From Agapetus fuscipes (lineage: Eukaryota; Arthropoda; Insecta; Trichoptera; Glossosomatidae): 64,000 nucleotides of DNA. The DNA is taken from positions 7,153,215 through 7,217,214 of the forward strand of contig OX637346.1 of the NCBI GenBank assembly GCA_951799405.1. Reading direction: 5' to 3'. The position numbers were made by a program, and so were the translations under genes. Every line of letters begins with the position of its first letter. The first letter of the stretch is position 1. Below the pieces are notes generated by a model. It did not search any database and was not told the DNA's origin. It was given only the letters and a program-made list of their open reading frames with translations. Positions 41,885-52,822 of this stretch are shown in pieces.

Positions 41885-42082
41885 AGTGGATAGTAGCGCT
41901 AAGCATACTTATGCACGTGCTTGCTTGGAATTCATTTAATAGAGGTTATCTTTACAACTCTGACCAAATCTAATGAGAATCGACCAAGATAAATTATGAA
42001 ATTGTTGTTGGCATTCAAAGGGTAAATGTGGAATCAAATTTGCAAAGATTACATACATATACCTTAAGATTGAAGTTCATTC

Positions 42083-42176
42083 TCTCTGCGCTTACACAGA
42101 AGGAATGATCAAGTTTGCTTAGACAACACTATCTCTGCTCTTACACAGAAGGAATGATCAAGTTTGCTTAGACATT
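42083..42176. repeat. 49-base direct duplication
   Basis: TCTCTGCGCTTACACAGAAG at 42083 and TCTCTGCTCTTACACAGAAG at 42132, both followed by GAATGATCAAGTTTGCTTAG. One substitution in about 44 bases; a recent tandem duplication. Confidence 0.9.
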
Positions 42177-42440
42177 CCTCGTGTGTACCGAACTTCAAAT
42201 GATCACAAGCTATAAATCTTTTGTTTTATAACCCTAAGTTTGGAATGGTATTGGAAAACGGGATCATTTTTTTTAAATAAAAAATCTTACCATTTTTTTT
42301 GTTAATCCAAGATAAAACAATTGGTAACAATCATTGTTCCTTGCCTCAAATGTCGATATAAAAGAGTATAAACTTGATTCACTTTTGCCGATGTTACCCC
42401 AGTGTTTCAGGGGAAATCAGGAGTAGCAAGGTTTATTAAA

Positions 42441-42790
42441 AATGAAAATTAAATTAGGCTGATTTATTTGGTGAGCGCTGTTTTTGTGTTATCACACCTC
42501 AAGAGCCCTCTGCGAGCTTGGTCGTCGCTGTAGAAAGCGCCAATTCTCAAGCAAGACCCAGTTGTTGTAAGGTTGTATGGATTTTTCAGTGACCGGTCTT
42601 TGGTAAAGGTTTATGAATTTTTCAACCCAGCGAAGAGCTATCTATAATATAATATAATAATATAATCTATATATATCGAAGAGCAAATTTGAAAATATAA
42701 ATGGTATATTTTTTGTGCTCCGCCGGGATTCGAACCCACGAACTTCCAGTTACGAGTCCGAAGTGTTACCACCTGGACTACGGACCGGTC
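42441..42790 (-). repeat. SINE-A, full-length reference copy
   Basis: On the minus strand: head GACCGGTCCGTAGTCCAGGT, GGTAACACTTCGGACTCG, GTTCGTGGGTTCGAATCCC (B box), then GGCGGAGCACAAAAAATATA. Body: AGCGAAGAGC region, GAAAAATTCATAAACCTTTA, CCAAAGACCGGTCAC, CAACTGGGTCTTGCTTGAGA, ATTGGCGCTTTCTACAGCGA, CGACCAAGCTCGCAGAGGGC, ending CCAAATAAATCAGCCTAATT. An AT-repeat expansion (42645-42680) sits in the middle. Canonical B box suggests polymerase III transcription of the family. Confidence 0.9.
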
Positions 42791-43150
42791 AAATTATGTT
42801 TATGTTTATTTGAAATGTGAGGTTTTATTTTGAAATAAGGGATTTTTTAATGAGTCGTTTTGTGAATTCACTTAAAGGCGCTGCTTGTGGGGATGCATTT
42901 AATATGACTCTTACATATCTTTACAACACAGATTCTAGATTAAAGGGATTCATTCTTTTTGTATACAAACAATCGGGAACGTGCTGTTACCAAGTATGAC
43001 TTGAGACAAGTACCTCTTGCTTATTATTTACGTTTCCGAAATGTATCAAATTTAACAAATTGGATGTTGCTATTAGTGCGCCAGGTTTTGACAGATTCTC
43101 CTCGCGAGATAGCAATTATTGTGATGGTTATTGACATGCCCCTCCCTTCT

Positions 43151-43308
43151 ACCTCAAATATATAACCTTACGTTTCAACTCAACCATAGCGTTTAAAATA
43201 AAACGTAAGAAATTTGAAATACTCACTAGACGTGCTGTTTAAGTTTATATATATTTTTAAGATAACTTTACAGTTGAGTTAAAATGTTTAATTTTACACT
43301 TGAAGTAC
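43151..43308. mobile_element. GTAC-MITE copy
   Basis: Left ACCTCAAATATATAACCTTA, CGTTTCAACTCAACCATAGC; centre ACTCACTAGACGTGCTGTTT; right TACAGTTGAGTTAAAATG and ACACTTGAAGTAC. Confidence 0.78.
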
Positions 43309-43365
43309 AGGTATCTGTTATTTGGTACTTACTACCTAAAACATGGTTTATAAGAAAACTTGGTA

Positions 43366-43950
43366 CAGTAGTACCTCAATTAACCGAGCTGTTGTGGATC
43401 AAAAGATAAATAATTAAAAAAACGGAATTTATTTTCGTAATTTAATAATAATGATTTCGTATGTTTTCGAACTAAAATAACCTGATGAAGATTTCTAAAG
43501 GTGACATTTGTGTACAGCTTTCAAACTAAAGTAACCTCACGGGGATCAGGATATGTACCTTTTTATATGTCTGCGCGCCTTTATTTTACTTCGAAAGTAT
43601 TTCATAGATGTCTCTACTTTTGCGAATAATTACATAAAATTGTGTAATAAAGTCCGTATTTTCTAATTATTGATCTTTCGATCCACAACAGATAGATAGT
43701 GTACTGCACCAATGATTTTTATGAAAGCTGGAAATTGATTTTAAAATATTTAAAACAGCTCCCCCAATATTCTGTTTTACGTTTTTTTCTTAGCTCAGAT
43801 TATGCAAAATGTAATTTTTAAGACAATTACATTGACAGGTCATCTTTGATCAAACGGTGGATAAGCCAAGCAAGAACTGGGGTGACGAGTTGTGTGCTCT
43901 ATTAAGCGCGAACTCAGTTGAAGCGAGCTCGTCTAATCGATGTTCTACTG
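43366..43950. mobile_element. pogo/Tigger-like MITE with nested inverted repeat
   Basis: Ends CAGTAGTACCTCAATTAACC and, inverted, CAGTAGAACATCGATTAGAC, with TA at both sides (43364-43365 and 43951-43952). Inside, GTTGTGGATCAAAAGATAAA (43392) and, inverted, GTTGTGGATCGAAAGATCAA (right end about 43690) bound a ~300-base nested inverted-repeat unit. No transposase. The outer termini are about 75% alike, so older than the 27923 element. Confidence 0.72.
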
Positions 43951-44257
43951 TACTTGGTACTTTATTGGTACTTGGTACCTCGTTGGCAATGGTACCTTGT
44001 TGGTAGGAACTTGGCACCAATCGGAAGAGCGATAATTACTGGCAGGGATGCGGGAAGCGTTATTTTATTTAATTACAATTGCCACGTGCGACTGACACGT
44101 GAGGAATAAGAAGTAGGCGCTGCGGGGCGAAAGCTGATTTTACTTTCTTTTTATTCGTGAGAGAAATAAATCTTTTTTGCTTCATAAGAAATATAATATT
44201 GAAGCTAAATTTTGAACAATTTTTTACAAAATAATAAAAATGATTTTTACGTATTGT

Positions 44258-44516
44258 GGTGTGGCAAAACGAAGAAAGTGTACGTAGAGGAAATGTAAGA
44301 GAAAAGCGTAGCAGAAATGGATGGACGAAATAGGTGAGATTGCGAAAGTATGGAAACTACAGAGTGAGAATAAGAGAAGAGTGTGTATGAGAAAAGTGAT
44401 GAATGTTGAAGAGATGAAAGAGATATGCAAGGATAGAAAAAAGTTGAGGCGCATCTGCGGAGGTACCGGCCACCCCTAATGGGACGGTGGCAGAATACAG
44501 TACCGTACAATACAGG
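44258..44516 (+). pseudogene. LINE-K2 C-terminal fragment
   Basis: MDEIGEIAKVWKLQSENKRR, VCMRKVMNVEEMKEICKDRK, KLRRICGGTGHP then TAA. Upstream (44258-44315) the AKRRKCT-like part is frame-shifted. The TAT-to-TAA change relative to the 33515 copy shortens the frame by eight codons. 3' end GAATACAGTACCGTACAATA. Confidence 0.78.
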
Positions 44517-44818
44517 TGTAGAGGCGAACGTGTCTTTCAAAGTTCATCGCATCCGACGTCATCAGGAGAAGTCAAAGACCGCCGAAGGTCCACCTCACAT
44601 TTATCCACAATCTTCGATCATGAGTGACAACAAGTTCTGCTGGCAACTTTTTGGTGCAGAAGAGACACGTCGCCTAACGAATCGTTGAGAAACGTGTTCT
44701 TATCTATGACGTGGTTCGTAATATTTTTTTTAACTCGATACAACATTTCAAATGCTGTAATTGTAATGAAAAAAAATACCTAAAGACTTTTATTTACGAG
44801 TAAATCATAGTTACTTAC

Positions 44819-44928
44819 GGTGTTATTCACACACAGAAAATCCATGGCTCAACTACCACCTAACATAAGGTTTCATGGATCTACATAACATGGATCAGAT
44901 ATGGATTAAACGCGTTGTGAATAATCTA
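44819..44928. mobile_element. Short MITE (family G), copy 2
   Basis: Starts GTGTTATTCACACAC and ends GCGTTGTGAATAATC, which are inverted-repeat-like. Interior CCATGGCTCAACTACCACC, GGATCTACATAACATGGATC. Homologous to 26275-26373. Confidence 0.65.
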
Positions 44929-45353
44929 GTTAGTTTTTAAGCCTTTGTAAATTTTACGAATATCTAAAAAAAAAAAAAAAAAATTAACCCGTTCGAATTC
45001 AAGTCTACATTTTCAATGATACCTTTTTAAAGATGTTCAACTCTTTTATTTGATTTCTAAAAATAAAAATACAATAAATTTGATGGAGAACATTTTTTAT
45101 TGAAGTTAAATTCACCTGTCATAACCATGTATTTATTTATTTAATCCTTTAACAAAATACATCGGACTAAAAAAATACACGAAAAAAATCGATTTCGTCT
45201 GGGTTCGCAAAAAAGTATGTACGTGCACACAGCTGCCATCTCTTTGCAAATAGATCCAGCTACATAATTGATAAAATGTATGTGAGTGATGTGTTGTGTT
45301 CGGAGCATCCCCGAGTCAGCCCGTCTCCCGCCTGTCAGAAGCAGGGTATTCTC
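44929..45353. other. No supported gene
   Basis: A+T-rich with an A18-type run at about 44968-44985. Confidence 0.5.
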
Positions 45354-45500
45354 TACCCCAAGTATAAAACTTTTCATTTAAACTCAACCACAGCGTCAAA
45401 TTAAAAAGTGTATAGGAAGTAAAACGTTCACTAGAAGTGATATTTTGGTTTTTTATACATTTTTGGGTGAAACGCTATGGTTTAGTTTAGACGTACTATG
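45354..45500. mobile_element. GTAC-MITE copy
   Basis: Left TACCCCAAGTATAAAACTTT, TAAACTCAACCACAGCGTC; centre AAACGTTCACTAGAAGTGAT; right GGTGAAACGCTATGGTTTAG, ending TTTAGACGTACTATG. The right terminus is degraded. Confidence 0.82.
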
Positions 45501-46244
45501 CTGCAACCGTGAAGCCTATCAAATATCAATGGAAGACCCGCAGCCATCTGCTTACTCCAGACGAAAACTCGTTTTTTGTATTTTACAAAGTTCAAAAAAT
45601 TTTGCGCTTAAATATGCGATTCGTTTTTGCAAATGGATACAAGCAATTGTATGTTTGCGTTTTTTTTTCAAATGGAGACTTATACAACTAATTCATTTAC
45701 TTTCTATAAAAAATGTGATAAGAATGCATTTGAATAATTAATTAAAAATATATGTAATTATAAAAATATCTGTAAAATTTTATTTACTTGTTCTCATAAT
45801 TTTCATTATCCTTTATTATTTTTTCTTCAGTTTATCACTTAAGCATTTCTTAAAAATTTACCTTTTTTTTCTATTAAATGATTCTTTATCTCATTTGTAG
45901 CTCTTAATCTTTGTTTAGTTTTCTTTTTCTTTTTTACCAAATCGTACCTACGTATTCTTTTTGTATAAATAGTTTTTCATAATAAATATTACATAAAAAA
46001 CGCTACAAAAGAAAAACAATCCTAATTCATAAATATTTTTCAGATATCATGAGCAAAAAAAAAAATACAAATGCAATTCTCCTCCGTGTTTGTTATTTTT
46101 CGATGGAAATTACAGAAAATCTACAAAATTACCGTATTTACTGAGAAAACATTCCACCAAGCATCAATCACAGCTCATAACATTTATTTTTTCGGCTACA
46201 GGCAAGCAAATTAGCGTACAAAGACACGGCAAAACATTTCACCT
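45501..46244. other. No supported gene
   Basis: A+T-rich, many T runs; no repeat family recognised. Confidence 0.5.
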
Positions 46245-46372
46245 GTACCGTTCTCACTGCGCAATAGCGTTTTCCCGAAAAAATATGAAAAATTAAAACA
46301 GCATATCTAGTGAGCGTTTTAGAGTCTAAATGTTATAAGTAAACGTTGTGGTTTAGTTAACACTTAGAGTAC
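46245..46372. mobile_element. GTAC-MITE copy
   Basis: GTACCGTTCTCACTGCGCAA, AATAGCGTTTTCCCGAAAAA, centre AAACAGCATATCTAGTGAGC, right AACGTTGTGGTTTAGTTAAC, ACTTAGAGTAC. A LINE-K2-like scrap (ACCGGCACTTGTGGC) directly follows. Confidence 0.72.
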
Positions 46373-47372
46373 CGGCACTTGTGGCATCGCGTGTGTCAGG
46401 ATATTAAATTTTCATTACTCCCAGACGTCCCGAACGGTGAAAACCTACGAGCTGTAAAGAAATTTCCACGATGAGAAAGTTTTCGAGGAAAATCAAAGTG
46501 TGTGTGTTTTTTTTTTGTCCAACAACTATTCTTTCTAGAGTTTTTTTCGCAAAATGTAAAATCTGTGACCCCGCTGAACTCTCAGCTTTGTGCATGAAGC
46601 GGAAAATTGCTAGTTTGTGATATAAAGTATCATTGTACTGGAAGTTACAATGTGTACAACAACCCATTATAATAGTGGTATCTTAATGCACATTTTTATC
46701 CTGAGGAAAGGTTTATAAATCAGTTTTTCTACTCCCATTTGGTAATTTACTAATTACAAAACGGCTAACGCAATCACAATGCCATACATTTCTACACCCG
46801 TTGCATAATGTTACATTATGCAACCGGTAACCGTGTTAAAATGAACATGTGCGCATGCGCATTGTCAGAATTGGAACCATTTTTTATTTCAAATGTCAAC
46901 CTTGTATGGGGGTATGAAGACCTGTCAATCCAAGATGGCCGCAAGCGATCAGCTGATTAGGCTTCATACAATATTAGTGATATTCGGTAGGTAGGAATTA
47001 CCGTGGTGATGAGACTTTCAGCCCTGTTCAGATGAAAATAAATAAGTATATTTTATGTGTAGAGTCAAATAAAAATTGTTAATAGTGCTAAAATTTATCG
47101 AATTTATTTATCGGATTGCTCCAAATAAAGCTTTCCTTTTTTCAATGGAAAATAAAAGGCTTGAAAGGAAAACAATACAAAAAATTTCACCGCAAAAAAT
47201 AAACAAACTCAAAAAGTTACTTGGTTAATAGGTGAGTATGAGGTTGATCACCTATGCTGTACAAATTTGGTTCACCTGCCAATACAACTGCAGGGCATAT
47301 GTTTATTTGAGTTTTGGGTTTGAATGTTTAAGCTTATATGCAGGATGTAAAAGCGCGACCTTATACATATGT

Positions 47373-48131
47373 TATGTATATATTATATATTAGTTATATG
47401 TATTAGTTCCTTATCGCACTGTATCCACACATACATCTACACACTTCTACAGCCCACTAATACGTATTCAACGTTTGGGTAATATATACAATGAAATAGA
47501 TTCTGACACTCATACAAATCCTAAAACATACAAATATAATTTAATTAAGTACTTCAACTCCCATGGTACATAATAAGTACATAATAATTATTGTAGAGTT
47601 GCATCTCATATAATATTGTACTGTACTATTGTTTACTCTAGTTTTATCAAATTTCTAGTTTATTTTTGTTACTTTAATATAAGACCTTGCTTTTTCTTTT
47701 TTGTTTTTTTTTTTTTTTTTTTTTGTTTTTGTTTTATCTTTGTTTTTATTTTTTATTTTCTACTTATTTTGTTAACTTTTTTGCAATGTATTTCAATTTT
47801 TGTTTACCCTCATCTGTGCGTTCTTTTATTTTACCTAAGTTTTAATATTATTACTTGATCATGCTCTTATTGCTCTATAATATGCTATATGCTCATTGCT
47901 CTTTTGTTTTTCTTCTTTCTTTTCTCTCTTATGTTTTTCTCTTCATCTTCTTACTTTTTACATAAATATCTTCTACTTTTATTCTGTAGTAATCTTATTG
48001 TAAGCTTTATTTTGTAGTAATCTGTTTTATTTTGATACTGTTATGTCTGTAATGTATTTTTATTTCTATTTTTGTATGCATGTAAAAGGCACAATGTGCC
48101 GTTAAAGAATGAATAAATAAAGAATGAATAA
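47373..48131 (+). mobile_element. LINE-S, 5'-truncated LINE inside copy 2
   Basis: Interrupts the 988-base element between ATATGT duplicates (47367-47372 and 48132-48137); copy 1 gives the empty site. Starts with a C-terminal RT-polyprotein remnant (47394-47573), then a T-rich 3' UTR including a T run with interspersed G (47695-47760), then GGCACAATGTGCCGTTAAAG and the tail AATGAATAAATAAAGAATGAATAAA. 5' truncation, 3' coding end and a tandem tail indicate retrotransposition. Confidence 0.82.
47394..47573 (+). pseudogene. LINE-S polyprotein C-terminus
   Basis: 60 codons to a stop: LYVLVPYRTVSTHTSTHFYS, PLIRIQRLGNIYNEIDSDTH, TNPKTYKYNLIKYFNSHGT. The pattern R-T-x(n)-FYSPLIRI-RL-N-I (the aromatic Y-R-L-x-N block followed by a K/Y-F region) is the usual end of Jockey/CR1-group ORF2. 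The first codon is a truncation point, not a start. Confidence 0.7.
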
Positions 48132-48474
48132 ATATGTGTCGGCTTGTGGGCATGAATTCAATATGAAACCTAAATATAATTTATTTTTACAACTTAGGTT
48201 AGATTAGATAATCGAAGGGAATGATAAATCACACGTTTTGACAAAGGTAAGGTTTTAATTACTTCAAATGGACGAGTACATTATAATGACTATTATTCAC
48301 TATTTTGTTAATTCTCTCATGGTCGTAGAAAAAGTATTGTATGCCACTGCACGTAATTAGTCTTTGTAACACTCGTGCTTTCTATTGTGCCATTCGGCTG
48401 CGCCTCATGGCACAAACTAGCACTCGTGTTAAAAAGACTATCATTACTTGGCAGTGGCATAAATAACTATTTTA

Positions 48475-49742
48475 TCTTTGGTTTTAATCCAGCATAGTAA
48501 AGATTTCAAAGTCCATAATGTATTATTTTCTTTTTAAGTACGCCTGAATAATGAAGTAATTATACGAGATATTACTTTTCTTTTTTCATGCTATTTTCAT
48601 GGAGATTTTCGTTATGAAATTTTGACTTGACTTGAAGAATTGATATGAGGTTTACTACATTTATTGTAAAAAGTGGTTTTCTTTTGCCAAAATTGCAAAA
48701 ATTGTATTGAAAGTCGGAAGAGTTGCAGAATATAATATGTTCAGGGTTTGGCCTTAGCTTGTAAGACACGCAGCATGTATAAGCGTGAACTTAACATGGT
48801 TAGCTTCTGAACATGCATGATTATAAATCTTTAGTGTTAATTGACCATCGCAACTTGGATTACAGATAATAAATCTATCCCAATAGGTTATAAGAAATTC
48901 CAAATTTTGTAGAAAAAAGACAAGTGCTTATATGATTTCCCCTCACCTCACACAAGAGCTAAGTCTCTTTTTAGTGAGGTATAGCGTTACAAAAATTTAA
49001 TCAAATAATATAGTAGATTTAAGGAAAAAAATGTGTTTTAAATAAATAATAAAAAAATATTTATCGAAAAATAAAACTTCAAATATTTAATGACTTTATT
49101 ACGTTGTTAAATAATTTTCATGTTTATTCTTCAATTATTTTCAAATGTGTTGAATGACAACGACATAACTTATCCCTTTTCAATCACAGCTAAGGTTCAC
49201 AATACGGGGCTGTAACCCATTCCCCTAATGCAAAGGTTGCATTTCTTATCCGCCACACTTGGCAGACCTCCCTACAGAAGCAAGCGTCTCACAAATCACA
49301 AGAGAAACGCAATTATAAAGCGTGAAAATGTAATATTGTAAGAGAGGCCATAAAATCAGTTCTGCTGTTTATGATTTATGGTAGCTATCCTGCCATTCAC
49401 CTAGCCAACCTCGGACACAATTCGAAACAGAATAGTGATGTCTGAACTTTGGTGTAATAGTTCATTTTAATTTGTATTTAAAATTTGAGTTTAAATTTTG
49501 CTTGATTAAGATAATGAAACAAAACTGGAGACTTTCAAGCTGGGGATTTGTTATCTCTAGCAGTAAACATTTTCAAGGCTGGCTGTGGAAACGACGTGGT
49601 TGTTTCTTTATAGCCTTCGGCTAGCAATAAAATTTAAAAAAACCTTGTGTCTTCTTGAAAATGACGCAAGCAAGTCGAAAGAACTCGAGGTGAAATAAAT
49701 GCTCAACTTGTGAAAACAAAACTCTGTGATTTTTACACTTTG
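48475..49742. other. No supported gene
   Basis: A+T-rich. 49190-49310 is somewhat G+C-richer without coding signal. Confidence 0.5.
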
Positions 49743-50126
49743 TATCTTCTTCTTCTTGTGCCACTTCTAACGAAGATCGGCGATCATCATAGCTATTTTG
49801 ATTTTTGATGCTGCGGCTCGAAACAGGGACTTGGTGCTTCTGCCGAACTACTGTCGCAGGTTCTTCAGCCCCGATGTCCTTCGGCGTCCCTGAGATCTTC
49901 TCCCCTCAATCTTACCCTAAATGATAAGATGAAGGAGACGGTACTTCTCATTTCTCATAATGTGACCGAAGTACATAAGCTTTCTCTGCTTAATGGTAGG
50001 CAGGAGCTCCTTTGTAGTGCGCTTTCATTGAAGGACTTCTTCATTGGTGACTCGATCACGCCAAGAGATCCGAAGCATTTTTCGGTATAGACACATCTCG
50101 AATGCTTCAATTCGTCAACACTTTGT
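49743..50126 (-). pseudogene. LINE-H C-terminus with GAA-type tail
   Basis: Minus strand: RIEAFEMCLYRKMLRISWRD, RVTNEEVLQ stop, KRTTKELLPTIKQRKLMYFG, HIMRNEKYRLLHLII stop, GKIEGRRSQGRRRTSGLKNL, then RQ stop, FGRSTKSLFRAAASKIKIAM, MIADLR and stop. The RISW-R-D-x-V-TNEEVL, YFGHIMRNEKY, GKIEGRR-GRRRTS and AAAS-KIAMMIA-LR blocks are a well-known C-terminal signature of an insect-wide LINE lineage. It has three in-frame stops (one TGA, two TAG), an AAGAAGAAGAAGATA tail, and no RT domain. Confidence 0.85.
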
Positions 50127-50600
50127 ATACTTTCTCATTAAAAATATTTTTTGCTGTTTAAATATACAAACTGTAAAAAGTAAAAAAAAAATTTGAAAAA
50201 TTTGAAAAACAGTTCGAAAAATTCTAATAAATAAATCAATACGTACATATTTTCGAAACCATTTACTGATTTACACATTATGAAATGGTTGCCTTATTAT
50301 AAGTCAAATGCTTATTCTGCGAAAGCAAGCCTCGGATCCTCCCAACCCTCGTTCAGGCTTCGCTAGCAGCCCACAATGGGGAATAATAAAACTTGTCAAG
50401 TTTTCACTCGGATTGTCTTTTCATGAATGAGCGGAGCCTTTTGTTGGCGAAGCTCTTCTCTTTATTAATGTTCCACTCGAAACTTGTAGGTACGTGCCAT
50501 CTACCCAAAATGTATGCAAACTTACCAATGCGTATAAAAGGTATAAGATGTATTACGCATCTGTTTTATGGCTTTTGTTGCTACTTGACATCTATAATCT
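50127..50600. other. No supported gene
   Basis: A+T-rich; 50320-50380 G+C-richer, unassigned. Confidence 0.5.
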
Positions 50601-50945
50601 AAGTTGCAATGGTATATTGACATTTAAGGCTCATATTTAATGTCTTTAATCTAATCTAAGTTGCACAGATATGTAATATTGGTGATATGCTCATATTATA
50701 TGCTCTCTTACAACCAGACACGTATAAGTTAGCGCTTGCACATGCCGCATGTGAAACTACAACATCTAAATCTAAATCTAAGTTGTAAAGATATGTACAT
50801 ATCATTTGAGATTCATATTAAATGCATTCCCACAAGCAGACACGTATAATTTCGCGCTCACACATGCCGCATGTGGACCTACAATATAAAAAACCTAAAT
50901 CTCAAATGAACATACGACCTGCAACTCTAGCCGACATTTCAACAT
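50601..50945 (-). repeat. LINE-K 3' UTR fragments, three in series
   Basis: Three tail-side pieces follow each other: CTAAGTTGCAATGGTATATT (50595), CTAATCTAAGTTGCACAG (50655) and TAAATCTAAATCTAAGTTG (50765), the last with a TCTAAA-type tail and a longer UTR (CAAGCAGACACGTATAATTT, CTCAAATGAACATACGACC). Repeated insertion at or near previous LINE-K tails is likely. Confidence 0.78.
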
Positions 50946-51429
50946 AGACTATAAATTATACTTTACAATTAGCAAAGAATCTGTTGAAATACAAAAACAA
51001 AAATATAAAATTCTAATTTAAAAAATGTAAAGTAAAGAAATCTTTTCAAAACATTTTATAGCTTTAAAGAATATTTCCACAGTTGTAATTATTTTTTTAT
51101 TTGTTAGTGGAAAAAATAATTCGTACAGAAAATCTCTTAAAAAATTGTGGATGTCTTCTGTATCTACATACATATTGGTAGGACAAGTTTTATCTGTGTA
51201 CTTACGTTGAAAACATACCTTCATTTTAATTCCATCCATATATTTACTTTAAACACGAATCGGCGACATTATTTGAGATTTACAGGGCACTATCTGATAT
51301 TTGAATTTATTTATTCGCTAGGCGTAACCAATTGCTGTCTTTTTTATTGCAACAACAGAATTTCTGTCGCTATTCGTTAAATTTAGTGAACGAGTCGCGG
51401 AGCCATTATCGGGGGCCCGTTTTATTCGG

Positions 51430-52180
51430 TGACAGGATAGGACGGCACAGTGACAAAACGACACATGGCATAACGACACATGACGCAACGACACATGAAA
51501 AAACAACAAACATCACAATGTCAGTTTATCATATGACAAAACATCACATACCTAAAACATAATATGTGATATTTTTTCATGTGCTGTTTATGGTGTGTTC
51601 GGTGTCAGGTGATGTTTTATCATGTGATGTTTCGTCTTGTGATGTACTTTCCTGTGATATTTCGTCAAAGTGATGCTTTTTTCATGCGATGTACTGTCAT
51701 ATTGATGTTTTGTCATGTGATGTACTGTCATTGTGATTTACTTTCCTGTGATGTTCTGTAATGTGTTGTTCTATCATGTGTCGTTCTGTCATGTGTCGTT
51801 CTATCATGTGTCGTTATGACATGTGTCGTTCTGTCATGTGTCGTTCTATCATGTGTCGTTTTGACACTGTGTCGTTATGACATGTGTCGTTCTATCATGT
51901 GTCGTTATGACATTTTTTTTTTAAATAGATTTGTGGAAAGGAATGCAATCCACCAATCTATTTTGCCTGGCCAGTTGTCTTCATGCGAAAGTAGAAGTTT
52001 GTGTGCATGCAACGGCATCTGTTAAACCAGGGTCGAAGTTATCGTCGCGGGATTCGAACCAACGTTAATAAACTGACTTGATCCCCGTCGGCCATAACAC
52101 CGACAATGTGTCGACATGTGTCGTTATGTCACTGTGTCGTTATGTCATGTGCCGTTTCGTCACTGTATCCTTCTAACATG
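51430..52180. repeat. Minisatellite of ~15-base units with strand switch
   Basis: Left part (51440-51560) repeats ACGACACATG-type units; right part (51590-52170) repeats the complement, CATGTGTCGTTCTGT/TATGA. The switch lies at about 51560-51590, making the array an imperfect giant palindrome. Units vary more toward the switch (TGTGATGTTTTGTC forms) and are cleanest at 51770-51910. A SINE-C interrupts at 51914-52106. Open frames rich in C and H/S codons are by-products of the repeat. Confidence 0.85.
51914..52106 (-). repeat. SINE-C copy inside the minisatellite
   Basis: T run (poly(A) on the minus strand), AATAGATTTGTGGAAAGGAA, GCCTGGCCAGTTGTCTTC, GCATGCAACGGCATCTG, CCAGGGTCGAAGTTATCGTC, GCGGGATTCGAACC (intact B box), and head CGGCCATAACACCGAC. 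Repeat units continue on both sides, so insertion post-dates the array. Confidence 0.87.
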
Positions 52181-52439
52181 GAACCGTTGTGTCCTCAGGG
52201 GTCGCAGTGAGGGTGCAGGGTGGAGCCCTAAGCGGCGCAAGCACTCATTTAAAGTAATTTATCGGCCCTGCTGGTGTATGGATCAGCTGATAGAGAAGAA
52301 CCAGCGGAGAGCAATCTGCATAATGCCGCGGTGAAGGGTACAAGGTGTATTTATGCACGTACATAGATAGAAGATAGAAACGCAAGGATAATACTTAAAG
52401 AAATACTTTTCTACGACTTACGTTTTTTTTTTTTTTGAT

Positions 52440-52822
52440 TGACAAGTGACACAAGATGAAGTAAATATTCTGTATTGTTTTTAAGGAACCCTGTTCGAGA
52501 GACTCCCAATATTTGAGAGAATTTAGGGGTCTCTGATACTTGTTGTAGTGCCGCAGAGGTGTTGTTGATGTAGCAGTTGATGTCCTGATTCTTTGTAGCA
52601 AGGCTGCTAAGCTGCGTAATGTTTTGTGTATTGTATTGTATATTGTATTTGTGTACGTAATGTATTGTGTGATGCGGTGCCTTTGTTTTGAGACACTGAA
52701 ACGAAGTGGCAATTAATATTGGTTTTGAATTAGAAAAAGTTAAATTGGGGTGGGAACACATATGCCGGTAGCTCGTTCCATAAGCGGGCATTTTGGCAAA
52801 GGAATGAGTCATGAAAACACCA
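52440..52822 (-). pseudogene. LINE-D 3' end with RT-polyprotein C-terminus
   Basis: Minus strand starts DSFLCQNARLWNELPAYVFP, PQFNFF stop, FKTNINCHFVSVSQNKGTAS. ARLWNELP is the standard C-terminal block of Jockey/CR1-group ORF2. One in-frame TAA follows it. The 3' UTR (GCAGCTTAGCAGCCTTGC, GAATCAGGACATCAACTGC, CCTCTGCGGCAC, GGGAGTCTCTCGAACAGGG) defines the LINE-D tail seen at 4436, 5290 and 61834. An A run ends it at about 52437. Confidence 0.78.

Larger units (their letters stand above)
46724..48474. mobile_element. 988-base composite element, copy 2 (inverted, interrupted)
   Basis: Inverted counterpart of 18990-19977. Left end TTTTTCTACTCCCATTTGG, right end GGCAGTGGCATAAATAACTA TTTTA. After removing the 759-base LINE-S insertion and one 6-base duplicate it is 986 bases against 988. 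Visible differences are few (e.g. TTTCTACACC here versus the complement of TGTATGTAA in copy 1). Contains the same LINE-K-derived segment, so both copies descend from one composite. Confidence 0.85.

Noticed and set aside
51579..52025. Cys/His/Ser-rich small proteins in the 51.5-52 kb region
   Set aside because: They lie inside a minisatellite and owe their composition to the repeat unit.
52116..52334. Frame ending DQLIEKNQRRAICIMPR as a LINE RT fragment
   Set aside because: Only about a dozen residues resemble the EK-QRRAI-I block of RT polyproteins; too short to support.
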